This document shows positions 1 through 7,348 of a DNA stretch of 20,393 nucleotides, one piece after another (position 1 is the stretch's first letter; every line of letters starts with the position of its first letter). The DNA comes from an uncultured Planctomycetaceae bacterium (lineage in GTDB: Bacteria > Planctomycetota > Phycisphaerae > UBA1845 > UTPLA1). Both the position numbers and the translations under genes were made by a program. The notes beneath the pieces were generated by a model, which was not told the DNA's origin, did no database searches, and saw only the letters and a program-made list of their open reading frames with translations. The stretch is taken from positions 1 through 20,393 of the forward strand of contig CALLKH010000119.1 of assembly GCA_938008425.1 (NCBI GenBank), in the 5' to 3' direction.

Positions 1-747
1 CATCGGAAGCCCGATGGCGGCGAGCTGCGCCGCCTCGTCGGCGGTCAAAGCCAGGTTGTACACCTGAACCATCGCCAGTTCGCCCTCGAGTCCTTGTGCA
101 GTGGCGTCGTTGCGCCCGCCGATCCAGAGCGCCTGGTTGGGGTTGATGTCGGCCGGGATGGAGGTGGGATCGTGGGCTGAATCGAGAGCGCCGTCGACGT
201 ATATCGCGAGGCCGTTCGCGGCATCCCGGTCGACGCTGACGACCATGTGATGCCAGAGGCTGTCGGTGAACACGGCGTTCGTGTCGAATTCGCCGAAATT
301 CGCGGCGTTATCGTCGAGCCGCACGCGGATCGTTTCGGTGGTCGACTCGAAGTGAATCTCCCAGCCGCGGCCGGAACCCGACAGGGCGTCAAGAATGCCG
401 TCATCGCTGTTGTCGACGTTGTCTCGCCGGACCCAGAACGCGATTGAGAAGTCGCCCGTGCCGAAGGCGATGAGGTCCACCGCGGGGACGACGATCACGT
501 TGTTCGGCGCCGAGCCGTTGGATCCGACGACGAGCGCCTGACCGAGCCCCGAGGGCACGCCGGATGCCGTGAAGGTGACCTTGCCGCCGACGATGCCGTC
601 GGCGATTCCGAAGAAGTCGGCACCGCCGCCGCCGGCGAATCGGTATTCATGAACGGGGGCAGGCTGCGCGTTTGCGACAGCGCCGGTCAGCGCGACGATT
701 AATGCTGCAAATGAAATACGCGCGACGAGGGTATCTCCCTGCATCAT
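1..747 (-). CDS. Secreted LamG-domain (concanavalin A-like) protein, partial
   Basis: The visible 249 residues begin at an ATGATG pair preceded by AAGGAGAG at good spacing, and the frame stays open to the left edge, so the C-terminus is missing. Residues 1-28 form a signal peptide: a short polar start, a hydrophobic core (ISFAALIVALTGAVA) and an Ala-Asn-Ala cleavage site before Gln. The rest reads as a LamG/laminin-G jelly roll: a repeated beta pattern, the FSIAFWVRR strand, the SLWHHMVVSVDR segment, the IYVDGALDS strand and the final GELAMVQVYNLALT strand. These domains bind carbohydrate or protein ligands outside the cytoplasm. In planctomycete-like bacteria such proteins often carry a C-terminal sorting or anchoring signal, which would lie outside this window. 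The family is clear, but the ligand cannot be inferred. The gene is divergent from the ArsR/SRPBCC pair. Confidence 0.85.
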   Translation of the reverse strand, partial: MMQGDTLVARISFAALIVALTGAVANAQPAPVHEYRFAGGGGADFFGIADGIVGGKVTFTASGVPSGLGQALVVGSNGSAPNNVIVVPAVDLIAFGTGDFSIAFWVRRDNVDNSDDGILDALSGSGRGWEIHFESTTETIRVRLDDNAANFGEFDTNAVFTDSLWHHMVVSVDRDAANGLAIYVDGALDSAHDPTSIPADINPNQALWIGGRNDATAQGLEGELAMVQVYNLALTADEAAQLAAIGLPM

Positions 748-1128
748 TCCGCTCTCCTTGGATTGTCTGTGAGCCCTTCGCTGAGAACTCGGAGATGCCG
801 GCCGAAGCCGATCAAGCGGCGGAAGGACGCCGCGATGAGGTCCAGTGTAGCAGTATCAGGCGCCGACTGAGTCGAAATATCGGACTTTTTAGCGCTTGAA
901 ACGACGGCGACAGTCACCCTCATCGCCAGGGCCGCGCTGCCGAATTAATGACATCTCGCTTTAACTGCGACGCGTTGAGATACGAATTGAAAACCAAGAT
1001 TTTTGTCCAGCGACGAGAAGGGCCGCGTGCGGAGAGGGCACCGACTTCGCTCGGTTTTGGCTTTCCGCCCGGAGGCCAGAGCATCCCCCGAAATCTGCTG
1101 GAAATTGAGGCCAAATAATGGGCGGTCG
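748..1128. other. Intergenic region between divergent LamG and ArsR genes
   Basis: No convincing gene was found here. A frame open from 1003 runs into the ArsR gene, but its first 55 codons have no ribosome site or recognisable domain, so I treat them as noncoding. On the minus strand a TACACT hexamer at 844-849 could be a -10 box for the LamG gene, with a leader of about 95 nt, but no good -35 box accompanies it. Confidence 0.4.
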
Positions 1129-1160
1129 GCATTGACAATAAAAGTTGTCAATGCTAGATT
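1129..1160 (+). promoter_or_regulatory. Promoter overlapped by a perfect inverted-repeat operator (ArsR)
   Basis: A perfect -35 box TTGACA (1132-1137) is followed, after exactly 17 bp, by TAGATT (1155-1160). The -35 box and spacer are covered by a perfect inverted repeat with 10-bp arms, GCATTGACAA (1129-1138) and TTGTCAATGC (1145-1154), separated by TAAAAG. ArsR repressors bind such dyads over their own promoters, so autorepression is the natural reading. The predicted transcription start (about 1167) falls next to the ATG at 1168, so the mRNA would be leaderless. Confidence 0.75.
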
Positions 1161-1167
1161 AGCCAGA

Positions 1168-1770
1168 ATGAACGATCTGGAAGTCATCGACGACCCTCAA
1201 ATCGCGGCCGTGGCGCTGGAGCCGATTCGAAGCCGTCTTCTCGCCGAGCTGGCCGAACCGGCTTCGTCGGCGGCGCTCTCGACGCGCGTCGGGCTGCCTC
1301 GGCAGAAGGTGAATTACCACCTGCGGCGGCTGGAGGAGGCGAAGCTCGTCAGAGTTTCGTCGGAGCGGCGGTGGGGCGGGCTGATCGAGCGGCTCATGGT
1401 CGCGACGGCGGCATCTTACGTGGTCTCGCCGGCTGCGATGGGGCCTGTCGCCTCGGATCCGGAGCGAAGCGTCGATCGACTGTCGGCCGGCTATCTGATC
1501 GCGCTGGCCGCGCGCGTCGTGCGCGAGGTCGGCCAGTTGTTTCGCCGGGCGCAGGAGCTCGACAAGCGGCTGGCCACGCTCTCGATCGACACCGAGATTC
1601 GATTTCGTTCGCCGGAGGATCGCGCGGCGTTCAGCCGTGATCTGACGGCCGTCGTCGCCCAACTGGTCTCACACTACCACGACGAATCCGCGCCGGGCGG
1701 CCGTCGACATCGACTGGTCGTCGCGGCCCATCCCAAGCCCGACGACACCACTCCAAAGGAGAAACCATGA
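1168..1770 (+). CDS. ArsR-family winged-helix transcriptional regulator
   Basis: This 200-residue protein has an N-terminal winged helix at about residues 12-75. It contains the ArsR-type segment ALSTRVGLPRQKVNYHL (recognition helix) followed by RRLEEAKLVRV and a basic wing (SSERRWGG). The C-terminal half is helical and carries no obvious metal-binding cysteine pair, so metal sensing is unlikely. I chose the ATG at 1168 rather than an upstream TTG because the protein domain begins there and the promoter ends just before it. No Shine-Dalgarno is present, as expected for a leaderless message. The stop overlaps the start of the SRPBCC gene (ATGA), so the two are translationally coupled. ArsR regulators paired with SRPBCC/AHSA1 proteins are a widespread arrangement. 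The ligand is unknown. Confidence 0.88.
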   Translation: MNDLEVIDDPQIAAVALEPIRSRLLAELAEPASSAALSTRVGLPRQKVNYHLRRLEEAKLVRVSSERRWGGLIERLMVATAASYVVSPAAMGPVASDPERSVDRLSAGYLIALAARVVREVGQLFRRAQELDKRLATLSIDTEIRFRSPEDRAAFSRDLTAVVAQLVSHYHDESAPGGRRHRLVVAAHPKPDDTTPKEKP

Positions 1771-2570
1771 GCGTCAAGAAAGAAGGCAACGGCCTCCGGT
1801 CGATCCAGGTTGAAGTCGAAGTGCCCGGCACGCCGGAACAAGTGTGGCAGGCCATCGCCACCGGCCCCGGCATTTCGTCGTGGTTTGTTCCCACCACCAG
1901 CGAGGAGCGCGAAGGGGGACAACTGGTCTGCACCTTCGGACCGGGGATGGACTGCCCGGCGAAGATCACGGCATGGGAGGCGGGGAAGCGATTCGTAGCG
2001 GAGAGTGACATGGGTCCGCCCGGATCGCCGAAGATGGCCACGGAATGGAGCGTTGAAGCGCGCGCGGGCGGTATCTGCGTGGTGCGTGTGGTGCACAGTC
2101 TGTTTGCCAGCACCGACGACTGGGACAACCAGCTCGAGGGAATGGAGCAGGGCTGGCCGACGTACTTCCAGATTCTGCGGATGCGGCTCGCGCACTTTCT
2201 CGGCATGCCGTGTTCGACGATGCAGCTACTGGGCTTCTCGAAGGACAGCGAGGCCGCCGCATGGGAGAAGCTGGGCGGCGCGCTCAAACTGACGAAGGTC
2301 GCACCGGGGCAGAAGTGGTCCGCGCCGTCGGGCGTGCCGCAAATGGCCGGCGTGGTCGAATCCGTCGGCAAGGGCATGCATCCCAACACCGTGCTTCTGC
2401 GGGTCGACCAGCCGGCGCCGGGAACCGCGTACATCGGGGCGTTCTCGTGCGGAGGCATGGTCCAGGTCGCTGCGAGCGTCTATCTCTACGGCGACCAGGC
2501 GAAAGCGGCGGTCGATCGAGACGAGCCGGCATGGCAGAAGCTGATCGGTGACTTGTTTCCGGCGGGATGA
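1767..2570 (+). CDS. SRPBCC / AHSA1-like (START-fold) protein
   Basis: This 267-residue cytoplasmic protein has no signal or membrane segment. Residues 12 to about 150 match the AHSA1/SRPBCC fold: the opening strand IQVEVEVPGTPEQVWQAIA, the helix with GPGISSWFVPT, and the long C-terminal helix near WDNQLEGMEQGWPTYFQIL. The remaining 110 residues (MPCSTMQLLGF onward) are a less conserved second part and may be a divergent repeat of the fold. These domains form a hydrophobic cavity for small ligands, but the ligand is not identifiable from sequence. Translation starts inside the ArsR stop codon (ATGA), with AAAGGAGAAA as ribosome site, so both genes share the palindromic promoter. A GGCGTG/CACGCC hairpin (2587-2604) lies 17 nt past the stop. 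Confidence 0.85.
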   Translation: MSVKKEGNGLRSIQVEVEVPGTPEQVWQAIATGPGISSWFVPTTSEEREGGQLVCTFGPGMDCPAKITAWEAGKRFVAESDMGPPGSPKMATEWSVEARAGGICVVRVVHSLFASTDDWDNQLEGMEQGWPTYFQILRMRLAHFLGMPCSTMQLLGFSKDSEAAAWEKLGGALKLTKVAPGQKWSAPSGVPQMAGVVESVGKGMHPNTVLLRVDQPAPGTAYIGAFSCGGMVQVAASVYLYGDQAKAAVDRDEPAWQKLIGDLFPAG

Positions 2571-2696
2571 GGATCGACGCGCCGATGGCGTGGTGGCGCA
2601 CGCCCGTATTGGAATGTCGGATGGAGATCGCGCACCACCGCGGCACCCTGCTGAGACTCGCGCAGGCCTGACTCACCCTATCAGTGGTGTTCCCCC

Positions 2697-2730
2697 GAGG
2701 CTTGCGGCGTTTGAAAGCGCCGCAGGCCTC
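2697..2730. terminator. Hairpin between convergent genes, possible bidirectional terminator
   Basis: A 13-bp stem (2697-2709 with 2718-2730, one G-T pair, loop TTTGAAAG) lies where the SRPBCC and Old Yellow Enzyme genes converge, and it overlaps the latter's stop codon. Neither strand has a clear T tract after it, so classical intrinsic termination is uncertain. Protection of mRNA 3' ends is another possibility. Confidence 0.5.
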
Positions 2731-3823
2731 AGCGATACCGCGCAAGCCAGTGGGAGTATGGATCGGGCAGCGTTCGCTTGGCTGCGTCCTGCACACCCAG
2801 TTCCTTCGCGGCTCGATAGGGCCAGTGCGGATCAGCGAGCAGGGGGCGGCCGATGGTGGCGTAGTCGATCTGTCCTTCGCGAATCAAGTTGTCGGCTCCG
2901 GCCGGTCCGTTGATGTACCAGCTCGTCGTTCCGGGCAGCCCGCATTCTCGAAGGACGCGAGCGGAGATTTCACCAAGCAGATTCGGTCCCCAGGGGATCT
3001 TGGCCTGCGGCGTATTGAAGCCGACGGAGACGTCCACGGCGTCGAGGCCCTCCTGTTTCATGCGTTTCAGCAGCGCGATGGATTCGGAGATCATCTGCTC
3101 ATCGTTGCCGTCGAAATCGACGACGCCGATGCGAACCGAAAGCGGCCGGTTTTCCGGCCAGACGCGCCGAACCGCGATGAGGGTCTCGAGCAGGAATCGT
3201 CCTCGATTCTCCGCGCTGCCGCCGTACTGGTCGGTTCGTGCATTCGAGTGAATCGACCAGAAGTTCTGCGCGAGATATCCGTGCGCGAAATGCAGCATGA
3301 GCCATTCGAACCCGAGGTCGCGTGCCCGCTCGGCCGTGCGGACGGTATCCGACTGCACACGGGCGATGTCCTCCAGCGTCATCTCGCGTGGAACGCGTGA
3401 AAGGTTCGCGCCGAAAGCAAGCGGCGAAGGCGCGATCGGCATCCACGAATTGGGGCGGCCGTCCGGAATGTGGTCGTCGCCTTCCCACGGGCGATTGGCC
3501 GACGCCTTGCGGCCGGCGTGTGCGATCTGGATGGCGGGAACCGTTCCCCAGTGCTTGAGCGCTTTGATGATCGGCTCGAGCGCGGCGGCCTGCTCGTCAT
3601 TCCAGAGGCCGGCGTCGGCCCAGGTGATCCGACCTTCGGGGGACACGGCCGTCGCCTCGACCGTCACCATCCCCGCGCCGCCGCGTGCGAGCGACTCGTA
3701 ATGAATACGATGCCAGTCGTTCGCGACGCCGTCGTGGGACATGTACTGGCACATCGGCGACACGGCGATCCTGTTTCGAAGGGTCGCATCTTTGAGGGAA
3801 AAGGGATCCAGTAAACCTGCCAT
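2729..3823 (-). CDS. Old Yellow Enzyme family NADH:flavin oxidoreductase (YqjM type)
   Basis: This 364-residue FMN-dependent TIM-barrel enzyme reduces activated C=C bonds using NAD(P)H. It starts MAGLLDPFSLKDATLRNRI, the usual opening of the family. Cys25 and Tyr27 in SPMCQYMSH are the marker residues of the YqjM-like (class III, thermophilic-like) branch. Q99 and H102/R105 lie in IQIAHAGRK. The active-site His pair is H178/H181 in LHFAHGYLAQNF, followed by SNARTDQYGGSAENRGRF. The C-terminal phosphate-binding segment reads YATIGRPLLADPHWPYRAA. Length and motifs suggest a complete, active enzyme. I chose the ATG at 3823, with GGAG about 8 nt upstream. An in-frame extension to 3970 has no family similarity. 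The gene is divergent from the MarR gene, a common pairing for oxidoreductases controlled by MarR, but 710 bp separate them. The substrate is unknown. Confidence 0.93.
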   Translation of the reverse strand: MAGLLDPFSLKDATLRNRIAVSPMCQYMSHDGVANDWHRIHYESLARGGAGMVTVEATAVSPEGRITWADAGLWNDEQAAALEPIIKALKHWGTVPAIQIAHAGRKASANRPWEGDDHIPDGRPNSWMPIAPSPLAFGANLSRVPREMTLEDIARVQSDTVRTAERARDLGFEWLMLHFAHGYLAQNFWSIHSNARTDQYGGSAENRGRFLLETLIAVRRVWPENRPLSVRIGVVDFDGNDEQMISESIALLKRMKQEGLDAVDVSVGFNTPQAKIPWGPNLLGEISARVLRECGLPGTTSWYINGPAGADNLIREGQIDYATIGRPLLADPHWPYRAAKELGVQDAAKRTLPDPYSHWLARYR

Positions 3824-3876
3824 AAGCGCTCCGTGAAAAAAAGATACCCGCACAGGTGCAAAACGCCCGCAGCTGA

Positions 3877-3895
3877 CGCGGAAACGATTTCCGCG
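3877..3895. repeat. Perfect inverted repeat upstream of the OYE gene
   Basis: The dyad is CGCGGAAA-CGA-TTTCCGCG, with 8-bp perfect arms, centred about 63 bp upstream of the Old Yellow Enzyme ATG. Its position suits an operator for a dimeric repressor or a hairpin in the 5' leader. No promoter boxes near it are clear. Confidence 0.5.
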
Positions 3896-4137
3896 AAGCT
3901 GAGGACTGGCCTGGTGTCGAACGCGGTGATTCCGTGGATACTCGAGCTCGTCCAGTGCCGGGTGGACCAACGTACATGTATTCGTTTTAGCTGACGTCTC
4001 TCATCGGCGACGAAAAAACGCTCACGAATTGTTACTGCTTCGTGCGAATCTCAAGTGTTCATGATGTGCCTCTCGTGACGGAAGCCGTTGCCAGGGCGGT
4101 TTTCAAAGGTGACGAGACCTGCCTTCGGAAGAAACAA

Positions 4138-4158
4138 GAATCGTAAGCCTGACGATTC
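4138..4158. repeat. Inverted repeat in the OYE-MarR intergenic region
   Basis: GAATCGT and ACGATTC form 7-bp perfect arms around a 7-nt loop (AAGCCTG). It lies in the middle of the gap between the divergent genes. It could be an operator or an RNA hairpin, and nothing nearby decides which. Confidence 0.35.
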
Positions 4159-4354
4159 CGCGGATTCGCCGTCATTTGATTTCCAGTGATTTTGGCCGAT
4201 CATTTTGGTAGTCTCTTGCGGATGGCACTGATCAGCCGGATTTGCCCTTCAAGAAGCATACGGGCCTCATGACTTTCACCTGATTCGCCCATCGACGCTG
4301 TCCTCCGTCGTCCCCCGAGGAGAAGATCCGTCCGAGCGTGCTGCTTAATAAATC

Positions 4355-4373
4355 ATTTGTATAGAATGCAAAT
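4355..4373. promoter_or_regulatory. AT-rich imperfect palindrome, candidate MarR operator
   Basis: The 19-bp sequence follows the symmetric pattern ATTTGnATnnnATnCAAAT and contains a -10-like TATAGA (4360-4365). Size, AT content and symmetry fit the sites bound by MarR dimers. It lies about 160 bp upstream of the MarR gene. The assignment is inferred from symmetry and position only. Confidence 0.4.
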
Positions 4374-4469
4374 TCTCCGCGTCGTGCATCTTCAGTCAGG
4401 ATGTCGGCGGCGGCTTCCGTAGCCGATCATGGCTATTTTATTAGGTTTGAGTGACTTCAAAGTTTTGGG

Positions 4470-4498
4470 TTGCGACAACCGGTCGAGGCAAATATACT
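4470..4498 (+). promoter_or_regulatory. MarR gene promoter with overlapping imperfect dyad
   Basis: TTGCGA (4470-4475) and TATACT (4493-4498) are spaced by 17 bp. The predicted start near 4505 gives a leader of about 29 nt, with AGGTGA before the ATG. The stretch 4470-4491 is an imperfect 22-bp dyad centred on ACCGGT and flanked by TTGC and GCAA, so a dimeric repressor bound there would cover the -35 box and spacer. Autoregulation is plausible. Confidence 0.5.
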
Positions 4499-4533
4499 TT
4501 CGACTCAATTTATTTATGTGCAGCAGGTGATCC

Positions 4534-5157
4534 ATGGGAAATCCCCTGACAGTCGAGAACGAGATCGTGACGGCGCTGCGGCGAATCTTTCGTGCGGTCG
4601 ATCTGCATTCGCGGCATCTTGAGCATGCCGTGGGGTTGACCTGGCCGCAGCTCGCCGTGCTCCGGGCTGCAGAACGGCTCGGCGCATGTTCGATCGGGGC
4701 GATCGCTCGTGAGGTTCGCCTCGGCCAGGCGACATTGACCGGCATCATCAAGCGACTGGAGCGCGCGGGATACGTCGCGCGATCGCGTGACGAGGGTGAC
4801 GGACGCAGCGTCATCGTGACCATCACCGCGGTCGGACGAAAGGCGCTCAAGAAGGCGCCGTCGCTGCTTCAGGGTCGTTTCTTGGCGGAGCTGGAAAAGC
4901 TCAAGAACTGGGAGCGCTTCCAGACACTGGCCGCCCTGCAGCGGATTGCGGAGATGATGGACTTTGAATCGCTGGATGCATCGCCGATCCTGGTTGCGGG
5001 GCCCGTCGATGCGGAAGCAGAATCGGCTTCGGCAAGGGAATCGCCGATTGATTCCGCAAAGGCGGCGTCGGCGGACCCGAACCGGCGGCGGCTGAGAAGC
5101 AAGTCCGAATCGCGCGTGGCGCGCATCGACGACGAATGGCGGCGGCTGACGCGTTGA
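4534..5157 (+). CDS. MarR-family transcriptional regulator
   Basis: This 207-residue protein has a MarR winged helix at about residues 30-105. LTWPQLAVLRAAERLG is followed by the helix-turn-helix SIGAIAREVRLGQATLTGIIKRLERAGYV (split here as SIGAIAREVRLG and QATLTGIIKRLERAGYV) and the wing RSRDEGDGRSVIVTIT, in which the usual Asp-Arg signature is recognisable. Residues 106-150 form the dimerisation helices. The last 55 residues are a low-complexity tail rich in Ala, Ser, Glu and Arg, which is unusual for the family (typically about 140-160 residues). The start ATG has AGGTGA 2 nt upstream, closer than ideal. It could control the divergent Old Yellow Enzyme gene, the downstream transporter group, or both. 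Confidence 0.9.
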   Translation: MGNPLTVENEIVTALRRIFRAVDLHSRHLEHAVGLTWPQLAVLRAAERLGACSIGAIAREVRLGQATLTGIIKRLERAGYVARSRDEGDGRSVIVTITAVGRKALKKAPSLLQGRFLAELEKLKNWERFQTLAALQRIAEMMDFESLDASPILVAGPVDAEAESASARESPIDSAKAASADPNRRRLRSKSESRVARIDDEWRRLTR

Positions 5158-5282
5158 TTCGGTCCGACGGATGGATCGCAGTCAACATTAAGGAACGACG
5201 GGCAGGATTCGCCAAACTCTTACGCACGATGACCGACAGCGGCGCCTTGGAGATTCGACGGCATAAGCGCTGACGCCATCGG

Positions 5283-5326
5283 CCGGGAACGGACGGCATG
5301 CCCTTGCACGCTGTCGCGTCCGCCGG
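5283..5326. repeat. Hairpin between the MarR gene and the transporter group
   Basis: CGGACG (5290-5295) pairs with CGTCCG (5317-5322), and CCGG (5283-5286) can extend the stem with CCGG (5323-5326) across a 3-nt bulge. There is no T tract. It lies 126 nt past the MarR stop and 53 nt before the next gene, so it may separate the two transcripts or sit in the leader of the second. Confidence 0.3.
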
Positions 5327-5379
5327 TCAGAAGAGACGGAATATTGCTTGAGCGAACAAATAATGCACCTTTCAATCGC

Positions 5380-5916
5380 ATGTCTGCTTTGGAAGCGCCG
5401 CACAGCGACAAGACGAATCCGACGCTGACGACGCGGACCCAGTTTCGAGGCTCCCGGTTCGTCCTGGCAGGAATTGTCACGGTTCTGACATCGGCCGTTG
5501 CGGCCTCGGCGCAGGAACCCCCATCGGTCAAATTCCGGAACGATCGCAAGCTGAAGACGAACGAGGGTCATGTCTCGCTGGCATGGACCGCCGACGGGGC
5601 GTCACTCGAATATGAACTTCAGAGCGCCGCAGGCACCGCCTTCGAGAACCCGTCGCGCGAGTACCTCGGAGCCAATGACACGTTTTTTCTCTCGGGGATT
5701 CCCAACGGCAAGTACCAGTTTCGAGTGCGTGCCCGGCGGCCGGACGGCGGTGACTGGGGCCCATGGTCAGAATCCGTCGAGCTTGTGTGCGAACATCATC
5801 CCCTGTCGCTGGCATGGACGCTGTTCGCCACGGGAGGATTGCTGTTCCTCGCGACGGCCCTGTTCGTCGTCGTGAACGCTCGATCTCTAAACAGGTTTGA
5901 AGGGACTGATGTCTGA
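5380..5916 (+). CDS. Membrane-anchored fibronectin type III domain protein
   Basis: This 178-residue protein has a long polar N-region (1-26), a hydrophobic segment ending in an Ala-Ser-Ala-Gln signal-cleavage-like site (about 27-45), one fibronectin-III domain (about 47-138) and a C-terminal membrane helix (142-166). The FN3 domain shows VSLAWTADGASLEYELQ, LSGIPNGKYQFRVRAR and WGPWSESVEL, the typical B, F and G strand patterns. The single domain should face the periplasm or outside, tethered by the last helix. The start is uncertain: the ATG at 5380 has a weak ribosome site, and an in-frame TTG at 5344 is possible. The stop overlaps the symporter start by 8 nt, so the two are coupled, which suggests an accessory role for the transporter. 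I do not recognise a named family, and the function is inferred from context. Confidence 0.72.
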   Translation: MSALEAPHSDKTNPTLTTRTQFRGSRFVLAGIVTVLTSAVAASAQEPPSVKFRNDRKLKTNEGHVSLAWTADGASLEYELQSAAGTAFENPSREYLGANDTFFLSGIPNGKYQFRVRARRPDGGDWGPWSESVELVCEHHPLSLAWTLFATGGLLFLATALFVVVNARSLNRFEGTDV

Positions 5917-7348
5917 GCAAAGCGCGGTACTATCGGCGCCGGTCGGCTATTTTCTGCTCGCCCTATTCGGTGTGATCTGGATCGCATTGGGCATTTACTG
6001 GGGACGTCGCGCCAAGTCGCTCGACGGATTCATGGTCGCGGGGCGCAACATCGGGCTGGCGCTGGGTACGGCCACTGCGGTCGCCACCTGGATCACCTCG
6101 AACACGACGATGCTCGCGCCGCAGTTTGCGCTGCAACTGGGCATCTGGGGAATGCTTGCCTATTCGACCGCGTCGTTTGGGCTCTTCCTGTTCGCCCCGC
6201 TTGCAAAGCGCATTCGCCAGGCGATGCCGAACGGCTATACCAGCGTTGAGTTCATCAGGCTGCGCTACGGAAAGTCCGCCTACATCGTGTTCCTGATCAT
6301 CTCGCTGTTCTACGGCCTGACATGGATGGTCAGCATGGGGATGGCCGGCGGCATCCTCCTCGAAGCGCTCGCAGGAATTCCCTATGTCTATGGCATGAGC
6401 GTCATCCTGCTTGTCTGCGTGGTGTACACGCTCTTTGGCGGGCTGTACGCAGTCATCGGAACGGACTTCATCCAGAGCATCATCATCCTCATCGGCGTCG
6501 TGGTCGTCGCCGTGGCGATCCTGATGCGCGCGCCGCTGACGGAGATATACGACAATCTGCGAACTAATCGCCCCGCGCTGTTGGACGTGTTCTTTCCGGC
6601 GGCCATTATGGCCGTGTTCAACAATCTACTTTTCGGAATCGGCGAGATTTTTCACAGCAACGTGTGGTGGAGCCGGGCATTCGCCATGCGCGAAGGCGTG
6701 GGCATGAAGGCGTATCTGCTGGCAGGGCTCATCTGGCTGCCGATTCCGGTCGTGGCGGGCTTTCTCGGTCTGGCGGCGCCGACGATGGGCATCAACATCA
6801 CGCGTCCTGACGTCGTCGGGCCGCTGGTGTCCGCCCACATACTCGGATACGCCGGCGGCATCCTGGTCTTCATCGTCGTTTTCTGTTCACTCGCGTCGAG
6901 CATCGACAGCCTTCTGGCGGCGACCTCGGACGTGGTCACGACGGAAATCATCAAGCCGCTCTTCATGCCGAACGCGAGCGAGGCGATGCTTCGAAAGGCC
7001 GCGAGCATGGTGATCGTCGCGGTGGGTGCGATCACCTGGGCGGTCTGCCTGCCGAAGGTCGGCACGCTGGCATCCGTCCTGTTTTTCGCCGGTCCACTCG
7101 TCGGCAGCACGATCTGGCCGATCATCGTGGGGCTTTTCTGGAAGAAGGCCAATCCCACGGGAGCGGTGCTGGCCATGGCGCTGGGCAGCGCCGTCGGGCT
7201 GCTGGCCTACGTCGAAATCGGGTGGTATTCGGCGACGCTCATCGGTACGGGGGTTTCATTCCTGACAACCGTCGGCAGTTCGCTACTTGCCCCGCGCGAA
7301 TTTGAATGGGCCGTTCTGCTCGGCGAGAGAAGGGCGGTGACCACATGA
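5909..7348 (+). CDS. Sodium:solute symporter (SSS family), possibly urea/ureide-type
   Basis: This 479-residue inner-membrane protein has about 13 hydrophobic helices, as expected for the SSS (LeuT-fold) family. Diagnostic stretches include LDGFMVAGRNIGLALGTATA after helix 1, the unwound helix-1 region, VVYTLFGGLYAVIGTDFIQ in mid-protein, and ASSIDSLLAATSDVVTTEI, which holds the conserved serines of the second sodium site. By eye it resembles the DUR3-like branch (urea, polyamines) more than the proline or pantothenate symporters, but this needs a tree. The ATG at 5909 is chosen because GAAGGGA precedes it. It overlaps the FN3 gene by 8 nt and the following 41-residue gene by 4 nt (ATGA). The neighbouring carbamoyl-handling enzymes suggest a nitrogen-rich ureido substrate, which is an inference. 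Confidence 0.93.
   Translation: MSEQSAVLSAPVGYFLLALFGVIWIALGIYWGRRAKSLDGFMVAGRNIGLALGTATAVATWITSNTTMLAPQFALQLGIWGMLAYSTASFGLFLFAPLAKRIRQAMPNGYTSVEFIRLRYGKSAYIVFLIISLFYGLTWMVSMGMAGGILLEALAGIPYVYGMSVILLVCVVYTLFGGLYAVIGTDFIQSIIILIGVVVVAVAILMRAPLTEIYDNLRTNRPALLDVFFPAAIMAVFNNLLFGIGEIFHSNVWWSRAFAMREGVGMKAYLLAGLIWLPIPVVAGFLGLAAPTMGINITRPDVVGPLVSAHILGYAGGILVFIVVFCSLASSIDSLLAATSDVVTTEIIKPLFMPNASEAMLRKAASMVIVAVGAITWAVCLPKVGTLASVLFFAGPLVGSTIWPIIVGLFWKKANPTGAVLAMALGSAVGLLAYVEIGWYSATLIGTGVSFLTTVGSSLLAPREFEWAVLLGERRAVTT

Larger units (their letters stand above)
3824..4533. other. Large intergenic region between divergent OYE and MarR genes
   Basis: This 710-bp stretch has lower GC than its surroundings near 4160-4500 and contains no supportable gene. 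It holds three dyad sequences (3877-3895, 4138-4158 and 4355-4373, listed separately) and the MarR promoter (4470-4498). A small regulatory RNA cannot be excluded, but I see no specific family signature. Confidence 0.5.
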
